9,897 nucleotides of DNA from Cytophagales bacterium (GTDB lineage Bacteria > Bacteroidota > Bacteroidia > Cytophagales > Cyclobacteriaceae). The translations under genes were made by a program, and so were the position numbers. Below the pieces are notes generated by a model. That model made no database searches, was not told the DNA's origin, and saw only the letters and a program-made list of their open reading frames with translations. Of this stretch, positions 1 through 6,546 are shown piece after piece (within the stretch, counting starts at the first letter, position 1; each line of letters starts with the position of its first letter). The DNA lies in NCBI GenBank assembly GCA_003504855.1, contig DNZD01000181.1:1-9897 (forward strand), in the 5' to 3' direction.

Positions 1-339
1 CTCTTTGGCAGACACAAACCCAAGTGTATCAGTGATAATAGTCACTTCTTCGCCGCCATATGCCTTCTGTTTGATGATCTCACGACGCTGGAGAATGGGT
101 ACCCGACCTGTTTCGATAAAGTTCGCCAGGGTGTCCCAGCTGCTGGTATAACGGCCATTCTGCTCTTGAAATAGCACTTCTGCCTCACGGATAAGACGGA
201 GACGTTCGATAATTGCTGTCTCGGTAGACTCAATAATGGCGCGTTCTTCAATCACATTCTCGACACCGCTGTACAGGTACCAGCCCAATACGAGGCTAAC
301 GCCAAAGAGAATTACCGTGAGGATTTTCGTCAGGTTCAT
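1..339 (-). CDS. Small membrane-anchored protein, pseudopilin-like N-terminus (C-terminus beyond window)
   Basis: The frame is open from ATG at 339 to the window edge: 113 complete codons and no stop, so the protein is C-terminally cut. Residues 4-24 are one hydrophobic segment (LTKILTVILFGVSLVLGWYL region) with few residues before it, which suggests an N-terminal membrane anchor. A charged helical stretch follows (about 31-60, rich in E and R). Then comes an NGRYTSSWDTL segment near 61-71. This layout, a hydrophobic N-terminal helix followed by an E-rich helix and a 'GxY..s.d.L' patch, resembles type II secretion or type IV pilin-like proteins, but I see no clear prepilin cleavage site and do not assign a function. 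It lies 92 bases downstream of the Nudix gene on the same strand and probably has its own promoter. Membrane anchoring is well supported; the pseudopilin link is weak inference. Confidence 0.75.
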   Translation of the reverse strand, partial: MNLTKILTVILFGVSLVLGWYLYSGVENVIEERAIIESTETAIIERLRLIREAEVLFQEQNGRYTSSWDTLANFIETGRVPILQRREIIKQKAYGGEEVTIITDTLGFVSAKE

Positions 340-372
340 TGTGGTTCAGGTTTAGCTTGCAATAATAAGTTC

Positions 373-411
373 GTTTTTTGAGATTTTTAAGCCCGAATAT
401 CAGTTTTTTGA
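373..411. repeat. Pair of 9-base direct repeats upstream of the left-edge membrane protein gene
   Basis: GTTTTTTGA occurs at 373-381 and again at 403-411, exactly 30 bases apart (about three helical turns), in the 92-base gap between the Nudix stop and the ATG at 339. On the coding strand of the downstream gene it reads TCAAAAAAC, centred about 38 and 68 bases upstream of the start. It could be a pair of regulator boxes or simply A/T tracts. Nothing else in this gap looks like a terminator or a full promoter. Confidence 0.35.
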
Positions 412-431
412 CCCGCGGCAGGGATTTTAGA

Positions 432-905
432 CTAAATCCGGAAATAACCGTTCAGTCGCCTGATTTTCTCGTTGTCCAAATGACCAATCAGGCGGTGGCA
501 GGCTTCCGCTGGCAGGCTTTTGCGGACTGATTCAGGCATAAGCCGCACTTCCTTGATCATTTGTCCGTGGGCCGATAACTCCGGGTCAGTACCGGTCCTT
601 AAGGTTCCTGAAACCAACTTCACGTCAAAGAATAATTCGACGGCGTGCAGGGGAGGCTTAACCAACTCGCAGACAAATGCCAGGCGTTCGGTAGTCACCA
701 CAAGCCCGGTCTCCTCAGCAAATTCCCGGATCAGGGCATCGGTGGCGCTTTCTCCAAATTCAACCCCGCCACCCGGCGGTGACCAAAAGTCATGGGGATA
801 CAACCCCTGGTGGTTGACCATCAGCAATTGCTCTTGCTGCCAGTACAGACCGCAGACGCGAACCCGGACCTTACCGCCAAATTTTTTTTCGATCTCTTTA
901 TCCAT
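432..905 (-). CDS. Nudix hydrolase
   Basis: A 157-residue protein, the usual size of a single-domain Nudix hydrolase. The Nudix box GX5EX7REUXEEXGU is complete at residues 46-68: G46, E52, R60-E61, E64-E65, G67. The glutamates of the REXXEE core would bind the catalytic divalent metal. WSPPGGGVEFGES around 41-53 is the typical lead-in. Family members cleave nucleoside diphosphates linked to another group (damaged or excess NTPs, ADP-ribose, nucleotide sugars); the substrate cannot be read from the sequence. There is no signal peptide, so it is cytoplasmic. The start at 905 leaves only nine residues before the first beta strand and fits the fold. It diverges from the DUF1573 gene over 55 bases, and an antisense open frame running through it in the DUF1573 direction is a shadow. 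Confidence 0.93.
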   Translation of the reverse strand: MDKEIEKKFGGKVRVRVCGLYWQQEQLLMVNHQGLYPHDFWSPPGGGVEFGESATDALIREFAEETGLVVTTERLAFVCELVKPPLHAVELFFDVKLVSGTLRTGTDPELSAHGQMIKEVRLMPESVRKSLPAEACHRLIGHLDNEKIRRLNGYFRI

Positions 906-938
906 GAAATGGCCTGCCTACGTTATTGTCATAATCCG

Positions 939-946
939 TAAATTTG
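939..946 (+). promoter_or_regulatory. Candidate -7 promoter element for the DUF1573 gene
   Basis: TAAATTTG is an exact match to the Bacteroidota -7 consensus TAnnTTTG and sits in the 55-base divergent gap. It would place transcription initiation near 950-953, only about 10 bases before the ATG at 961, so the leader would be very short. No TTG at the expected 17-23 base spacing upstream was found, so only half of the consensus is present. Confidence 0.35.
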
Positions 947-960
947 AAAAAATCACAGCT

Positions 961-1359
961 ATGAAGCGACTATTTTTAATCCTGGTGATGAGCGGCATTG
1001 TTGTCGCGGCATCGGCTCAGGGTAAAGGTGCTGTGATGAGCTGGGAGTCCGCCACCTATGACTTTGGTGAAATTGCGCAAGGCGACAAAGTTGAACATAC
1101 ATTCCGCTTCAGGAACACCGGTAATGAACCCCTCATTATCACCAATGTCCAGGTTACCTGTGGTTGCACCACACCAAAAGGCTGGGCACGCGATCCCATT
1201 GGTCCGGGTCAGTCTGGTGAATTGACCATAGCCTTTAATACAGCGGGTAAGTTTGGCAAACAGAATAAAGTTGTCACCATCGTCTCCAACGCCATTAATT
1301 CTGAAGGACGCCAGGTATCATTCTCGGCCGAGGTGGTGATCAAGAAAACCGTCAATTAA
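961..1359 (+). CDS. DUF1573 secreted protein
   Basis: 132 residues. Residues 1-19 form a signal peptide: KR, a hydrophobic core, then AASAQ, with likely signal peptidase I cleavage after ASA. The rest is a single DUF1573 domain: YDFGEIAQGD at 33-42, HTFRFRNTGNEPLII at 46-60, and the family hallmark VTCGCTTP at 66-72 with two close cysteines (C68, C70). DUF1573 proteins are abundant in Bacteroidota, have an Ig/PapD-like beta-sandwich form and are exported; their biochemical role is unsettled. The ATG at 961 is chosen over the much longer open frame because it starts exactly at the signal peptide. The stop TAA overlaps the stop of the convergent DUF423 gene by four bases. Confidence 0.93.
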   Translation: MKRLFLILVMSGIVVAASAQGKGAVMSWESATYDFGEIAQGDKVEHTFRFRNTGNEPLIITNVQVTCGCTTPKGWARDPIGPGQSGELTIAFNTAGKFGKQNKVVTIVSNAINSEGRQVSFSAEVVIKKTVN

Positions 1360-1730
1360 CGGTCCTGCCTGTATACGGCCCACGCAAAGGCTAACCAACC
1401 TGCAATCAATGCAACACCGCCGAAAGGTGTTACGGCGCCCCACATGGGCTGATTTGCCAGGGACAGGATGTACAGACTTCCGCTGAAAATGAAAATCCCA
1501 ATCACCATCAAAACAGCAGCTGTGGTCAGTCCCTTGATGCGGTCATGTAATATGCCGATCGCCAGGAGTGCCAGTACATGAAAGAATTGGTAGCGGACCG
1601 CCAGTTCATAGGTTTCCAATCTGCCGTTGGCCATCAGGGTTGACTTCAACGCATGGGCGCCAAAGGCACCTAGTGCTACGGTGAGCGCACCCAACAGGGC
1701 GGCAAGTATCAGGATGGTATTGGATTTCAT
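1356..1730 (-). CDS. DUF423 (YgdD-like) small integral membrane protein
   Basis: 124 residues, the usual family length. There are four hydrophobic helices: about 5-26, 46-62, 69-90 and 99-119. Family features visible are the GALTVALGAFGAHALK motif near the N-terminus, a tyrosine/phenylalanine-rich YELAVRYQFFHVLALL segment at 41-56, IFIFSGSLYIL at 79-89 and TPFGGVALIAGW at 101-112. This is the DUF423/YgdD pattern of inner-membrane proteins; the function is unknown. Its ATG overlaps the stop of yggS as ATGA (1727-1730), so it is very likely co-transcribed with and translationally coupled to yggS. Its TAA overlaps the stop codon of the DUF1573 gene on the other strand. Confidence 0.92.
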   Translation of the reverse strand: MKSNTILILAALLGALTVALGAFGAHALKSTLMANGRLETYELAVRYQFFHVLALLAIGILHDRIKGLTTAAVLMVIGIFIFSGSLYILSLANQPMWGAVTPFGGVALIAGWLAFAWAVYRQDR

Positions 1731-2407
1731 ACGGCAGCATAATTACGGTCCCCAAAAATAGCAGTCCCAATCCTGATCAGGGTACTTCCTTCCTCCAGGG
1801 CGATTGGATAGTCAGCGCTCATACCCATCGATAGTTCACGCAGGAACAACGGTCCGGGAAGACTCATGGATTTTATCTGTTCAAACAAGGCTTTCAGGCT
1901 GCGGAATTCCTGACGGATTTGCTGGGTATCCCCGGTTAACGTTGCAATGCCCATCAATCCAACGATGCGGACATGTTGCATCGACTTGAATTCGGCGGAC
2001 TGAATAACCTCCAATAACTCATCGGAACTCAACCCGAATTTGGTTTCCTCTTTCGCGATATACACTTGCAGCAGACAGTCGATGGTGCGTTTGTTTCTGT
2101 CCGCCTGCTTTTCAATTTCCTCCAGTAACCGCAGGCTGTCCACTGATTGAATCAGGGAAATAAAAGGAGCAATATATTTGACTTTGTTTCGCTGAAGGTG
2201 ACCCAGCAAGTGCCATTCAATGTCGGCGGGCAACACAGGTTGCTTTTCTGTTAATTCCTGGACTTTATTCTCACCAAATATCCTTTGACCGCTGTCATAC
2301 GCCTCCTGAATTTTTTCAACCGGGTGTGTTTTGCTTACCGCGATCAGTCGTGCACCAGCGGCGGCGGCGGCATGCCTGAATTTTACTATGTTATTTTTGA
2401 TTCCCAT
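1727..2407 (-). CDS. yggS: YggS/PLPBP family pyridoxal phosphate homeostasis protein
   Basis: 226 residues from the chosen start, matching the family length. Landmarks are LIAVSKTHP at 21-29 with the PLP Schiff-base lysine K26, an IFGENKVQE strand-loop, WHLLGHLQRNK (family WHxxGxLQxNK), and near the C-terminus LSMGMSADYPIALEEGSTLIRIGTAIFG, the phosphate-binding signature. Family members bind PLP in a fold-type III barrel and buffer free PLP; no catalytic activity is established. The frame is open 19 codons further up to an ATG at 2464, but that extension lies inside the divergent GH3 coding region and is not part of the family, so the ATG at 2407 is preferred. A GCC-codon run encodes a five-alanine tract (residues 13-17). 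It heads a pair with the DUF423 gene, overlapping by four bases. Confidence 0.96.
   Translation of the reverse strand: MGIKNNIVKFRHAAAAAGARLIAVSKTHPVEKIQEAYDSGQRIFGENKVQELTEKQPVLPADIEWHLLGHLQRNKVKYIAPFISLIQSVDSLRLLEEIEKQADRNKRTIDCLLQVYIAKEETKFGLSSDELLEVIQSAEFKSMQHVRIVGLMGIATLTGDTQQIRQEFRSLKALFEQIKSMSLPGPLFLRELSMGMSADYPIALEEGSTLIRIGTAIFGDRNYAAV
2358..2371 (-). repeat. (GCG)4 trinucleotide tract inside yggS
   Basis: Four and two-thirds tandem GCG units (GCC on the coding strand) encode four of the five consecutive alanines at residues 13-17 of YggS, in the helix before the PLP lysine strand. Gain or loss of a unit would keep the frame. It is short and may simply be codon preference in an alanine-rich helix. 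Confidence 0.5.
2392..2399 (+). promoter_or_regulatory. Candidate -7 promoter element for the GH3-LysE pair
   Basis: TATTTTTG matches TAnnTTTG exactly and lies inside the 5' end of yggS, 39 bases before the GH3 ATG. Initiation near 2405 would give a leader of about 34 bases. No TTG is present at the expected upstream spacing, because the upstream DNA is the GC-rich GCG tract. A weaker TATATTTA at 2410-2417 is an alternative. Confidence 0.4.
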
Positions 2408-2431
2408 TCTATATTTACCTTCCAACCAGGG

Positions 2432-2466
2432 CAAAAATATGGCTATCCTAGGTACCTTACTCAAAA
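2432..2466 (-). promoter_or_regulatory. Candidate promoter for yggS-DUF423
   Basis: On the minus strand TTTTG (2466-2462) is followed after 22 bases by TATTTTTG (2439-2432), fitting the Bacteroidota consensus TTG, 17-23 bases, TAnnTTTG. Initiation would fall near 2426, about 19 bases before the yggS ATG at 2407. The upstream element lies inside the first codons of the GH3 gene, and the -7 element touches its ATG. Confidence 0.5.
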
Positions 2467-3971
2467 GGGGTATAAAACTTCGGGAAAATCTTGATCAGGA
2501 ATACTCCACCCCGTTGGAACTCCAGAAAAACGTATTGAAGGAATTGCTCATTACGGCAAGCCATACTGAGTTTGGTAAGTTTCATCAGTTTCCAACCATC
2601 CTGAAGAGTTTCCGAAAGGGCCCGCGGGAATTCTACCAACACTTCAGTAAGATTCCGCTGCATGACTATAACAAAATGCACCGCGACTGGTGGCAGTTAG
2701 CTCTCAAAGGCGCGAAGAATATCTGCTGGCCGGGTCGGGTCAAGTATTTTGCCCTTAGCTCAGGTACTTCAGAGGCAGCGTCAAAGTATATCCCGGTGAC
2801 GAAGGACATGACGAAGGCCATCCAGCGCACCAGCATCAGGCAGATTCTTTCTTTATCCAAATATGACCTTCCTCCCAAGTTTTTTGAGGCAGGCATATTA
2901 ATGATAGGTGGCAGCACACACCTCAATAAAAAGGGCAGTTATTTTGAAGGTGACCTCAGCGGTATTCAGGCGGCCCGCCTTCCGTTTTGGTTTCAACACT
3001 TTTATAAGCCCGGAAAAAAGATTGCCAAAACGCGCAAGTGGGATGCCAAGCTGGAAGAAATCACCCGGAAGGCGGATGAATGGGACATTGGTATCATTGT
3101 AGGTGTTCCGGCCTGGATACAAATTTTGCTGGAGAAGGTGATATCCTACCATAAGGTGCGTCACATCCATGAGATTTGGCCGAACCTGGAGGTGTATGTA
3201 CACGGAGGTGTAGCATTTGATCCATACAAGAAGGGTTTTGAGAAACTGCTGGGCAGGCCAATCAATTACATCGAAACCTACCTGGCGTCTGAAGGGTTCA
3301 TCGCTTACCAATCGGAACCGCGGCAAAAGAGTATGAAGCTGGTGCTGAATAACGGCATCTTCTATGAATTTGTGCCTTTTAATGATAGTAATTTTCTTCC
3401 TACGGGCGAATTGAATCCGGCAGCCACCACCTGTCTCATTGATGAAGTTGAAGAAGGAAAAGAGTATGCCATCTTGTTATCGACTTGTGCAGGTGCCTGG
3501 CGTTACCTGATCGGCGACGTTATCCGGTTCACGTCGGTGGAGGAATCTGAGATTGTGATCACGGGTCGCACTAAACACTTTTTGAGCTTATGTGGCGAGC
3601 ACTTGTCTGTGGATAATATGAATAAGGCCATAGAATGTGTAGCCAATGAGTTGAATATTGACATCAAGGAGTTTACTGTAGCCGGCATCCCACATGGATC
3701 CCTGTTTGCTCACCATTGGTTTATTGGCACTGACAACAAAATTGATGGCCGCCTGCTGAAAGAAAGACTCGATCATTTTTTGAAGGAACTCAATGATGAC
3801 TATGCGGTGGAGCGCAGCGCCGCCCTCCGTGATGTGTATGTTGATGTGGTACCCACCAGGAAGTTTTACGCCTGGATGGAGTCGAAGGGTAAAGTGGGAG
3901 GTCAGAACAAATTTCCGCGTGTGTTAAAAAGTGCCCAGCTGGAAGACTGGCAAAATTTCATTCAACCTTGA
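2439..3971 (+). CDS. Prokaryotic GH3-family protein (acyl-acid amido synthetase fold)
   Basis: 510 residues, typical for bacterial GH3 homologues. Three adenylation motifs are visible: the P-loop-like ALSSGTSEAASKYIPVT at 105-121 (SSGTS at 107-111), YLASEG at 281-286, and YLIGDV at 356-361 followed by ITGRTKHFLSLCGEHLS at 374-390. In plant GH3 enzymes these motifs bind ATP and the acyl-adenylate, and the enzyme then transfers the acyl group to an amino acid. Bacterial members are mostly uncharacterised, so the acid and amine here are unknown. No signal peptide or membrane span is present once translation starts at 2439. The open frame extends to 2331, but that part is antisense to yggS and is rejected. 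It overlaps the LysE gene by four bases (TTGA), so the two are probably translationally coupled. Confidence 0.93.
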   Translation: MAILGTLLKRGIKLRENLDQEYSTPLELQKNVLKELLITASHTEFGKFHQFPTILKSFRKGPREFYQHFSKIPLHDYNKMHRDWWQLALKGAKNICWPGRVKYFALSSGTSEAASKYIPVTKDMTKAIQRTSIRQILSLSKYDLPPKFFEAGILMIGGSTHLNKKGSYFEGDLSGIQAARLPFWFQHFYKPGKKIAKTRKWDAKLEEITRKADEWDIGIIVGVPAWIQILLEKVISYHKVRHIHEIWPNLEVYVHGGVAFDPYKKGFEKLLGRPINYIETYLASEGFIAYQSEPRQKSMKLVLNNGIFYEFVPFNDSNFLPTGELNPAATTCLIDEVEEGKEYAILLSTCAGAWRYLIGDVIRFTSVEESEIVITGRTKHFLSLCGEHLSVDNMNKAIECVANELNIDIKEFTVAGIPHGSLFAHHWFIGTDNKIDGRLLKERLDHFLKELNDDYAVERSAALRDVYVDVVPTRKFYAWMESKGKVGGQNKFPRVLKSAQLEDWQNFIQP

Positions 3972-4600
3972 TCACCATAGTCGGGCACGGTATTGAATTT
4001 GGATTGGTGCTGACCTTTTTGGTCGGGCCGGTATTCTTTACGATCCTGCAAACAAGCCTGGAGGCCGGGTTTTGGAAGGGGGTATTGGTAGCCGTAGGTG
4101 TCTCGTTGAGCGATATTTTTTATGTGGTCATTTGCTACTACGGGGTGGCGCAATGGGCAGTGAATGCCAATGTGAAAATATTCCTGGCATACGGAGGAGG
4201 AATTATCCTCATCGCCTTTGGATTGTATCACATCCTTATTAAAAGTCGACGGCAACTTAACACCCTCCGGCCTGTATCGGAGAAGCGGAAATATCAGTAT
4301 GTACTCAAAGGTTTTGTGATCAATGGTATGACTCCGATGGTATTGTTCTTCTGGGTGGCCACAGTGAGCTTTGCGACTGTGCACTTTGGGTATGCGGCTG
4401 GCCAGGAATTTTCTCTGTTCTTCCTGGGTATGCTGGGCACTATTTTGTCTACTGATATCCTCAAGGCTTTTCTGGCAGACAAAGTACGCAGGCTCATTAC
4501 ACCCCGCTCCATGACAATCATGAATATCCTGATTGGTATTATCCTGTTTGGATTCGGATGTAAGTTGTTGTTTGTACCCTCCAGCCTGCCGCTTCCTTAG
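3968..4600 (+). CDS. LysE/RhtB-family translocator
   Basis: 210 residues with six predicted membrane helices: about 9-29, 37-62, 68-92, 113-137, 147-168 and 183-203. This is the LysE/RhtB topology of small amino acid and metabolite exporters. The first-helix family motif (usually PGP) appears as FLVGPVFFTILQTSLEAG at 17-34. The second-half counterpart is GFVINGMTPMVLFFWV at 115-130, with NGMTP in place of the usual NP. Translation must begin at TTG 3968, since no ATG lies before the first helix. That TTG overlaps the GH3 stop as TTGA with no Shine-Dalgarno sequence, so re-initiation after the GH3 gene is likely. The coupling suggests export of the GH3 product or import/export of one of its substrates; this is inference. 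The cargo is unknown. Confidence 0.9.
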   Translation: MITIVGHGIEFGLVLTFLVGPVFFTILQTSLEAGFWKGVLVAVGVSLSDIFYVVICYYGVAQWAVNANVKIFLAYGGGIILIAFGLYHILIKSRRQLNTLRPVSEKRKYQYVLKGFVINGMTPMVLFFWVATVSFATVHFGYAAGQEFSLFFLGMLGTILSTDILKAFLADKVRRLITPRSMTIMNILIGIILFGFGCKLLFVPSSLPLP

Positions 4601-5634
4601 TCCTGCAATACGTTGCTGACGAAGGTTGACTTCAGCAAAAGCCAGATGACGAGTAGCACGATGGCCCAACGCAGGTAGATAAAATAGAAGTCGGTAGTAT
4701 CCTTGAAACGTGTCTCTTTGATCTCGGCTTTTTCATACTGATCAATCTTCCAGAATACGGCTTGCAGGGCTTCGTTGTCAGCCACCCGAAAAAACTCTCC
4801 TGATCCGATTTGTGCAATCTTACGCATGGTAGACTCATCGACGGTATTCTCGACCATGTTGGGACGACCAAAGAAATCTTTGCCGTAAGGCACCATGCCC
4901 TCTTTACCCACCACAATGGTGTATATCTTGATATTATAAGCCGAGGCGAGCTCTGCCGAAGTAATGGGATCAATGTTGCCAGCGGTGTTGTCCCCATCGC
5001 TCAGCAGGATGCAAACCTTGGATTTGGATTCAGACTCGCGCATGCGGTTTGTCACCACGGCCAGCGCGCTGCCGATGGCAGTGCCCCGGCTTTCAATCAT
5101 ATCAAAATTCAGTTCATTGAGGTAGGCATTGAGCAAGGTATAGTCGGTGGTAAGGGGAGTAAGTGAAAAGGCATCGCCGGAGAATACCACTAACCCGATC
5201 CTGTCCTGCATGCGGCCCTTGATGAAGTTTCTGGCAACTTCCTTGGCGGCTTCCAGCCGATTAGGAGTGAAGTCTTCAATTTGCATGGATTGCGAGATAT
5301 CAATGGCCAGCATGATATCGATACCCTCGGTCCATTGCTCTACCTTTTCATTGGTCTTTTGTGGGCGTGCCAGGGCCACCAAAATGAGCACGATTGCCAG
5401 GGTGAGAATCAAATCCGGAATCAACCGTAGCCACGTCAATGCCGTGCTTTTCAGATCGGATTTGATGAATGCTACCGGAAGTTTTTGATTGAAGTAATAG
5501 CGCCACACCCAACGGATTACAATCAGTACCGGGACCAGTGCGATGGCGTAAAGAAATGCGACCTGGGTCCAGGTGAATGATCGTAAGGTGGAGGGATACA
5601 ACCACTCCGGAGAAAAGTAGTTGATGCTATCCAT
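4597..5634 (-). CDS. batA: BatA-like von Willebrand factor A membrane protein
   Basis: 345 residues. Two N-terminal membrane helices (about 25-46 and 71-90) are followed by a VWA domain (about 104-300) and a C-terminal helix (about 318-337). The metal-ion-dependent adhesion site is intact: D112-I-S-Q-S116 (DxSxS), the GTAIG threonine T185, and D213 in LLSDGDN. PNRLEAAKEV, DRIGLVVFSGDAF and ITSAELA are characteristic of the BatA branch. In Bacteroides fragilis bat genes affect aerotolerance; elsewhere the complex works with a MoxR AAA+ ATPase, mechanism unclear. The start at 5634 overlaps the upstream BatD-like gene by eight bases. It is the last gene of the operon, and its stop overlaps the LysE gene stop. 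No BatB or BatC follows. Confidence 0.92.
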   Translation of the reverse strand: MDSINYFSPEWLYPSTLRSFTWTQVAFLYAIALVPVLIVIRWVWRYYFNQKLPVAFIKSDLKSTALTWLRLIPDLILTLAIVLILVALARPQKTNEKVEQWTEGIDIMLAIDISQSMQIEDFTPNRLEAAKEVARNFIKGRMQDRIGLVVFSGDAFSLTPLTTDYTLLNAYLNELNFDMIESRGTAIGSALAVVTNRMRESESKSKVCILLSDGDNTAGNIDPITSAELASAYNIKIYTIVVGKEGMVPYGKDFFGRPNMVENTVDESTMRKIAQIGSGEFFRVADNEALQAVFWKIDQYEKAEIKETRFKDTTDFYFIYLRWAIVLLVIWLLLKSTFVSNVLQD

Positions 5635-6529
5635 GACGAAGGGAATGTTCCTTTAATTGAAATCTTTTTTGAGTAAAGTTTAAGAGAAACTGAAATGCCT
5701 CGCGGGGATGGGCCCCGCCACCGTAAATACTCCTGTCGATGGCGTGAAGCCCCTGAGCCAGTTCTGCATCCGTAACGTGGTGCACTATTTCTCGGGAAGT
5801 ATACCGGGTATAGGGATTGCCTTCCAGCTTTTCCATATAGTCCTTCCAGATTACCAATGTTTCCTCTGCTTTCCGTGGTGAGTAGGTGTTCTCCAGTTCC
5901 TGTAAGGCAGTCCTGTAACGGGTGGTGAAAGCCGTGTACTCGCGGTTCAGACTACGCAATGCGAACCAAAGCCGGATTTTCTTTCCAAACAGTATCCAGG
6001 CAATGACGCAAGCGAGCAGGATAACTCCGGCGATGATCAGCAAGACAGGATAATTAAGCAGCTGCCGTACGGTCAGGTAGGCCGTGTTGACTTTCAGGGG
6101 CAGCCGTTCCACCGAAACAGAATCAGGCAGCACGTGAACACGGTGATTGATCCGAAGGCTATCGTAGGATGAAAAAATGGTAACACAGTCTTTCTCCTGT
6201 ACCAGAAACACGGGCAGCCGAAGACGTTGAAGTGTATCCAGTTCAAAGGTAGCCACCAGGTATACCACACTGTCATAACTTTGATTTCCTTCAGTTCTGG
6301 TTGTTGCGTATTTTTTCCGAAGGACTTCAAAGGGGGCGAAGGTGTAGGTGGAATCGGGAAACAGCATTTGCAGGTCACGATTATACCTTGCCGTTAGCGC
6401 GAAGGGAACTTCCTTGCCGATCCCGGTGGTATCGGATAAAAAGTGTCCGCGGACAACGGGGGTATCTTGCGCCCATGACGCTGTGGCGAACATCCAACCG
6501 AACAACAACCCAAGTGTAAAACGCTTCAT
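5627..6529 (-). CDS. BatD-like / DUF4381-like membrane protein of the Bat operon
   Basis: 300 residues from the ATG at 6529; an in-frame ATG at 6541 would add four. Residues 1-21 are a signal peptide (MKRFTLGLLFGW core, ending ASWAQ). An extracytoplasmic beta-rich domain of about 130 residues follows (contains EVPFALTARY, YTFAPFEVLRKKY, VVYLVATFELDTLQ). One membrane helix lies at about 158-182 (VLLIIAGVILLACVIAWILF), and a cytoplasmic helical tail of about 115 residues contains YTSREIVHHVTDAELAQGLHAIDRSIYGG. That tail resembles DUF4381-type tails, and the position between DUF58 and BatA is where Bacteroidota Bat operons carry such a gene. The N-terminal half is reminiscent of one BatD repeat. 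The role is assumed to be a membrane partner of the VWA proteins. Family assignment rests on architecture and context. Confidence 0.78.
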   Translation of the reverse strand: MKRFTLGLLFGWMFATASWAQDTPVVRGHFLSDTTGIGKEVPFALTARYNRDLQMLFPDSTYTFAPFEVLRKKYATTRTEGNQSYDSVVYLVATFELDTLQRLRLPVFLVQEKDCVTIFSSYDSLRINHRVHVLPDSVSVERLPLKVNTAYLTVRQLLNYPVLLIIAGVILLACVIAWILFGKKIRLWFALRSLNREYTAFTTRYRTALQELENTYSPRKAEETLVIWKDYMEKLEGNPYTRYTSREIVHHVTDAELAQGLHAIDRSIYGGGAHPREAFQFLLNFTQKRFQLKEHSLRHG

Positions 6530-6546
6530 GAAAAGGCCCATCCGTT

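Noticed and set aside
42..251. Minus-strand 69-codon open frame
   Set aside because: It overlaps the membrane protein in another frame. The frame starting at 339 is open throughout and has a coherent anchor and helix.
360..367. TATTATTG on the minus strand as a promoter for the left-edge gene
   Set aside because: It has one mismatch in the TTTG core and no TTG at the right upstream spacing; too weak to annotate.
412..425. GC-rich CCCGCGGCAGGG stretch downstream of the Nudix stop as a terminator
   Set aside because: Only a very short imperfect stem can be drawn, and no clean U-tract follows at the right distance.
520..960. Long plus-strand open frame that runs through the Nudix gene into the DUF1573 gene
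   Set aside because: The first 147 codons are antisense to a Nudix gene with a perfect catalytic motif and show no protein-like pattern. The real start is ATG 961 at the signal peptide.
2331..2438. N-terminal extension of GH3 with an alanine-rich hydrophobic stretch resembling a signal peptide
   Set aside because: It is produced by reading the GCG tract of yggS on the wrong strand. GH3 homologues start at about the ATG at 2439.
3962..4669. Minus-strand 235-codon open frame opposite the LysE gene
   Set aside because: It is rich in H, Q and polar residues without domain pattern, antisense to a clear six-helix transporter, and overlaps the end of batA in another frame.
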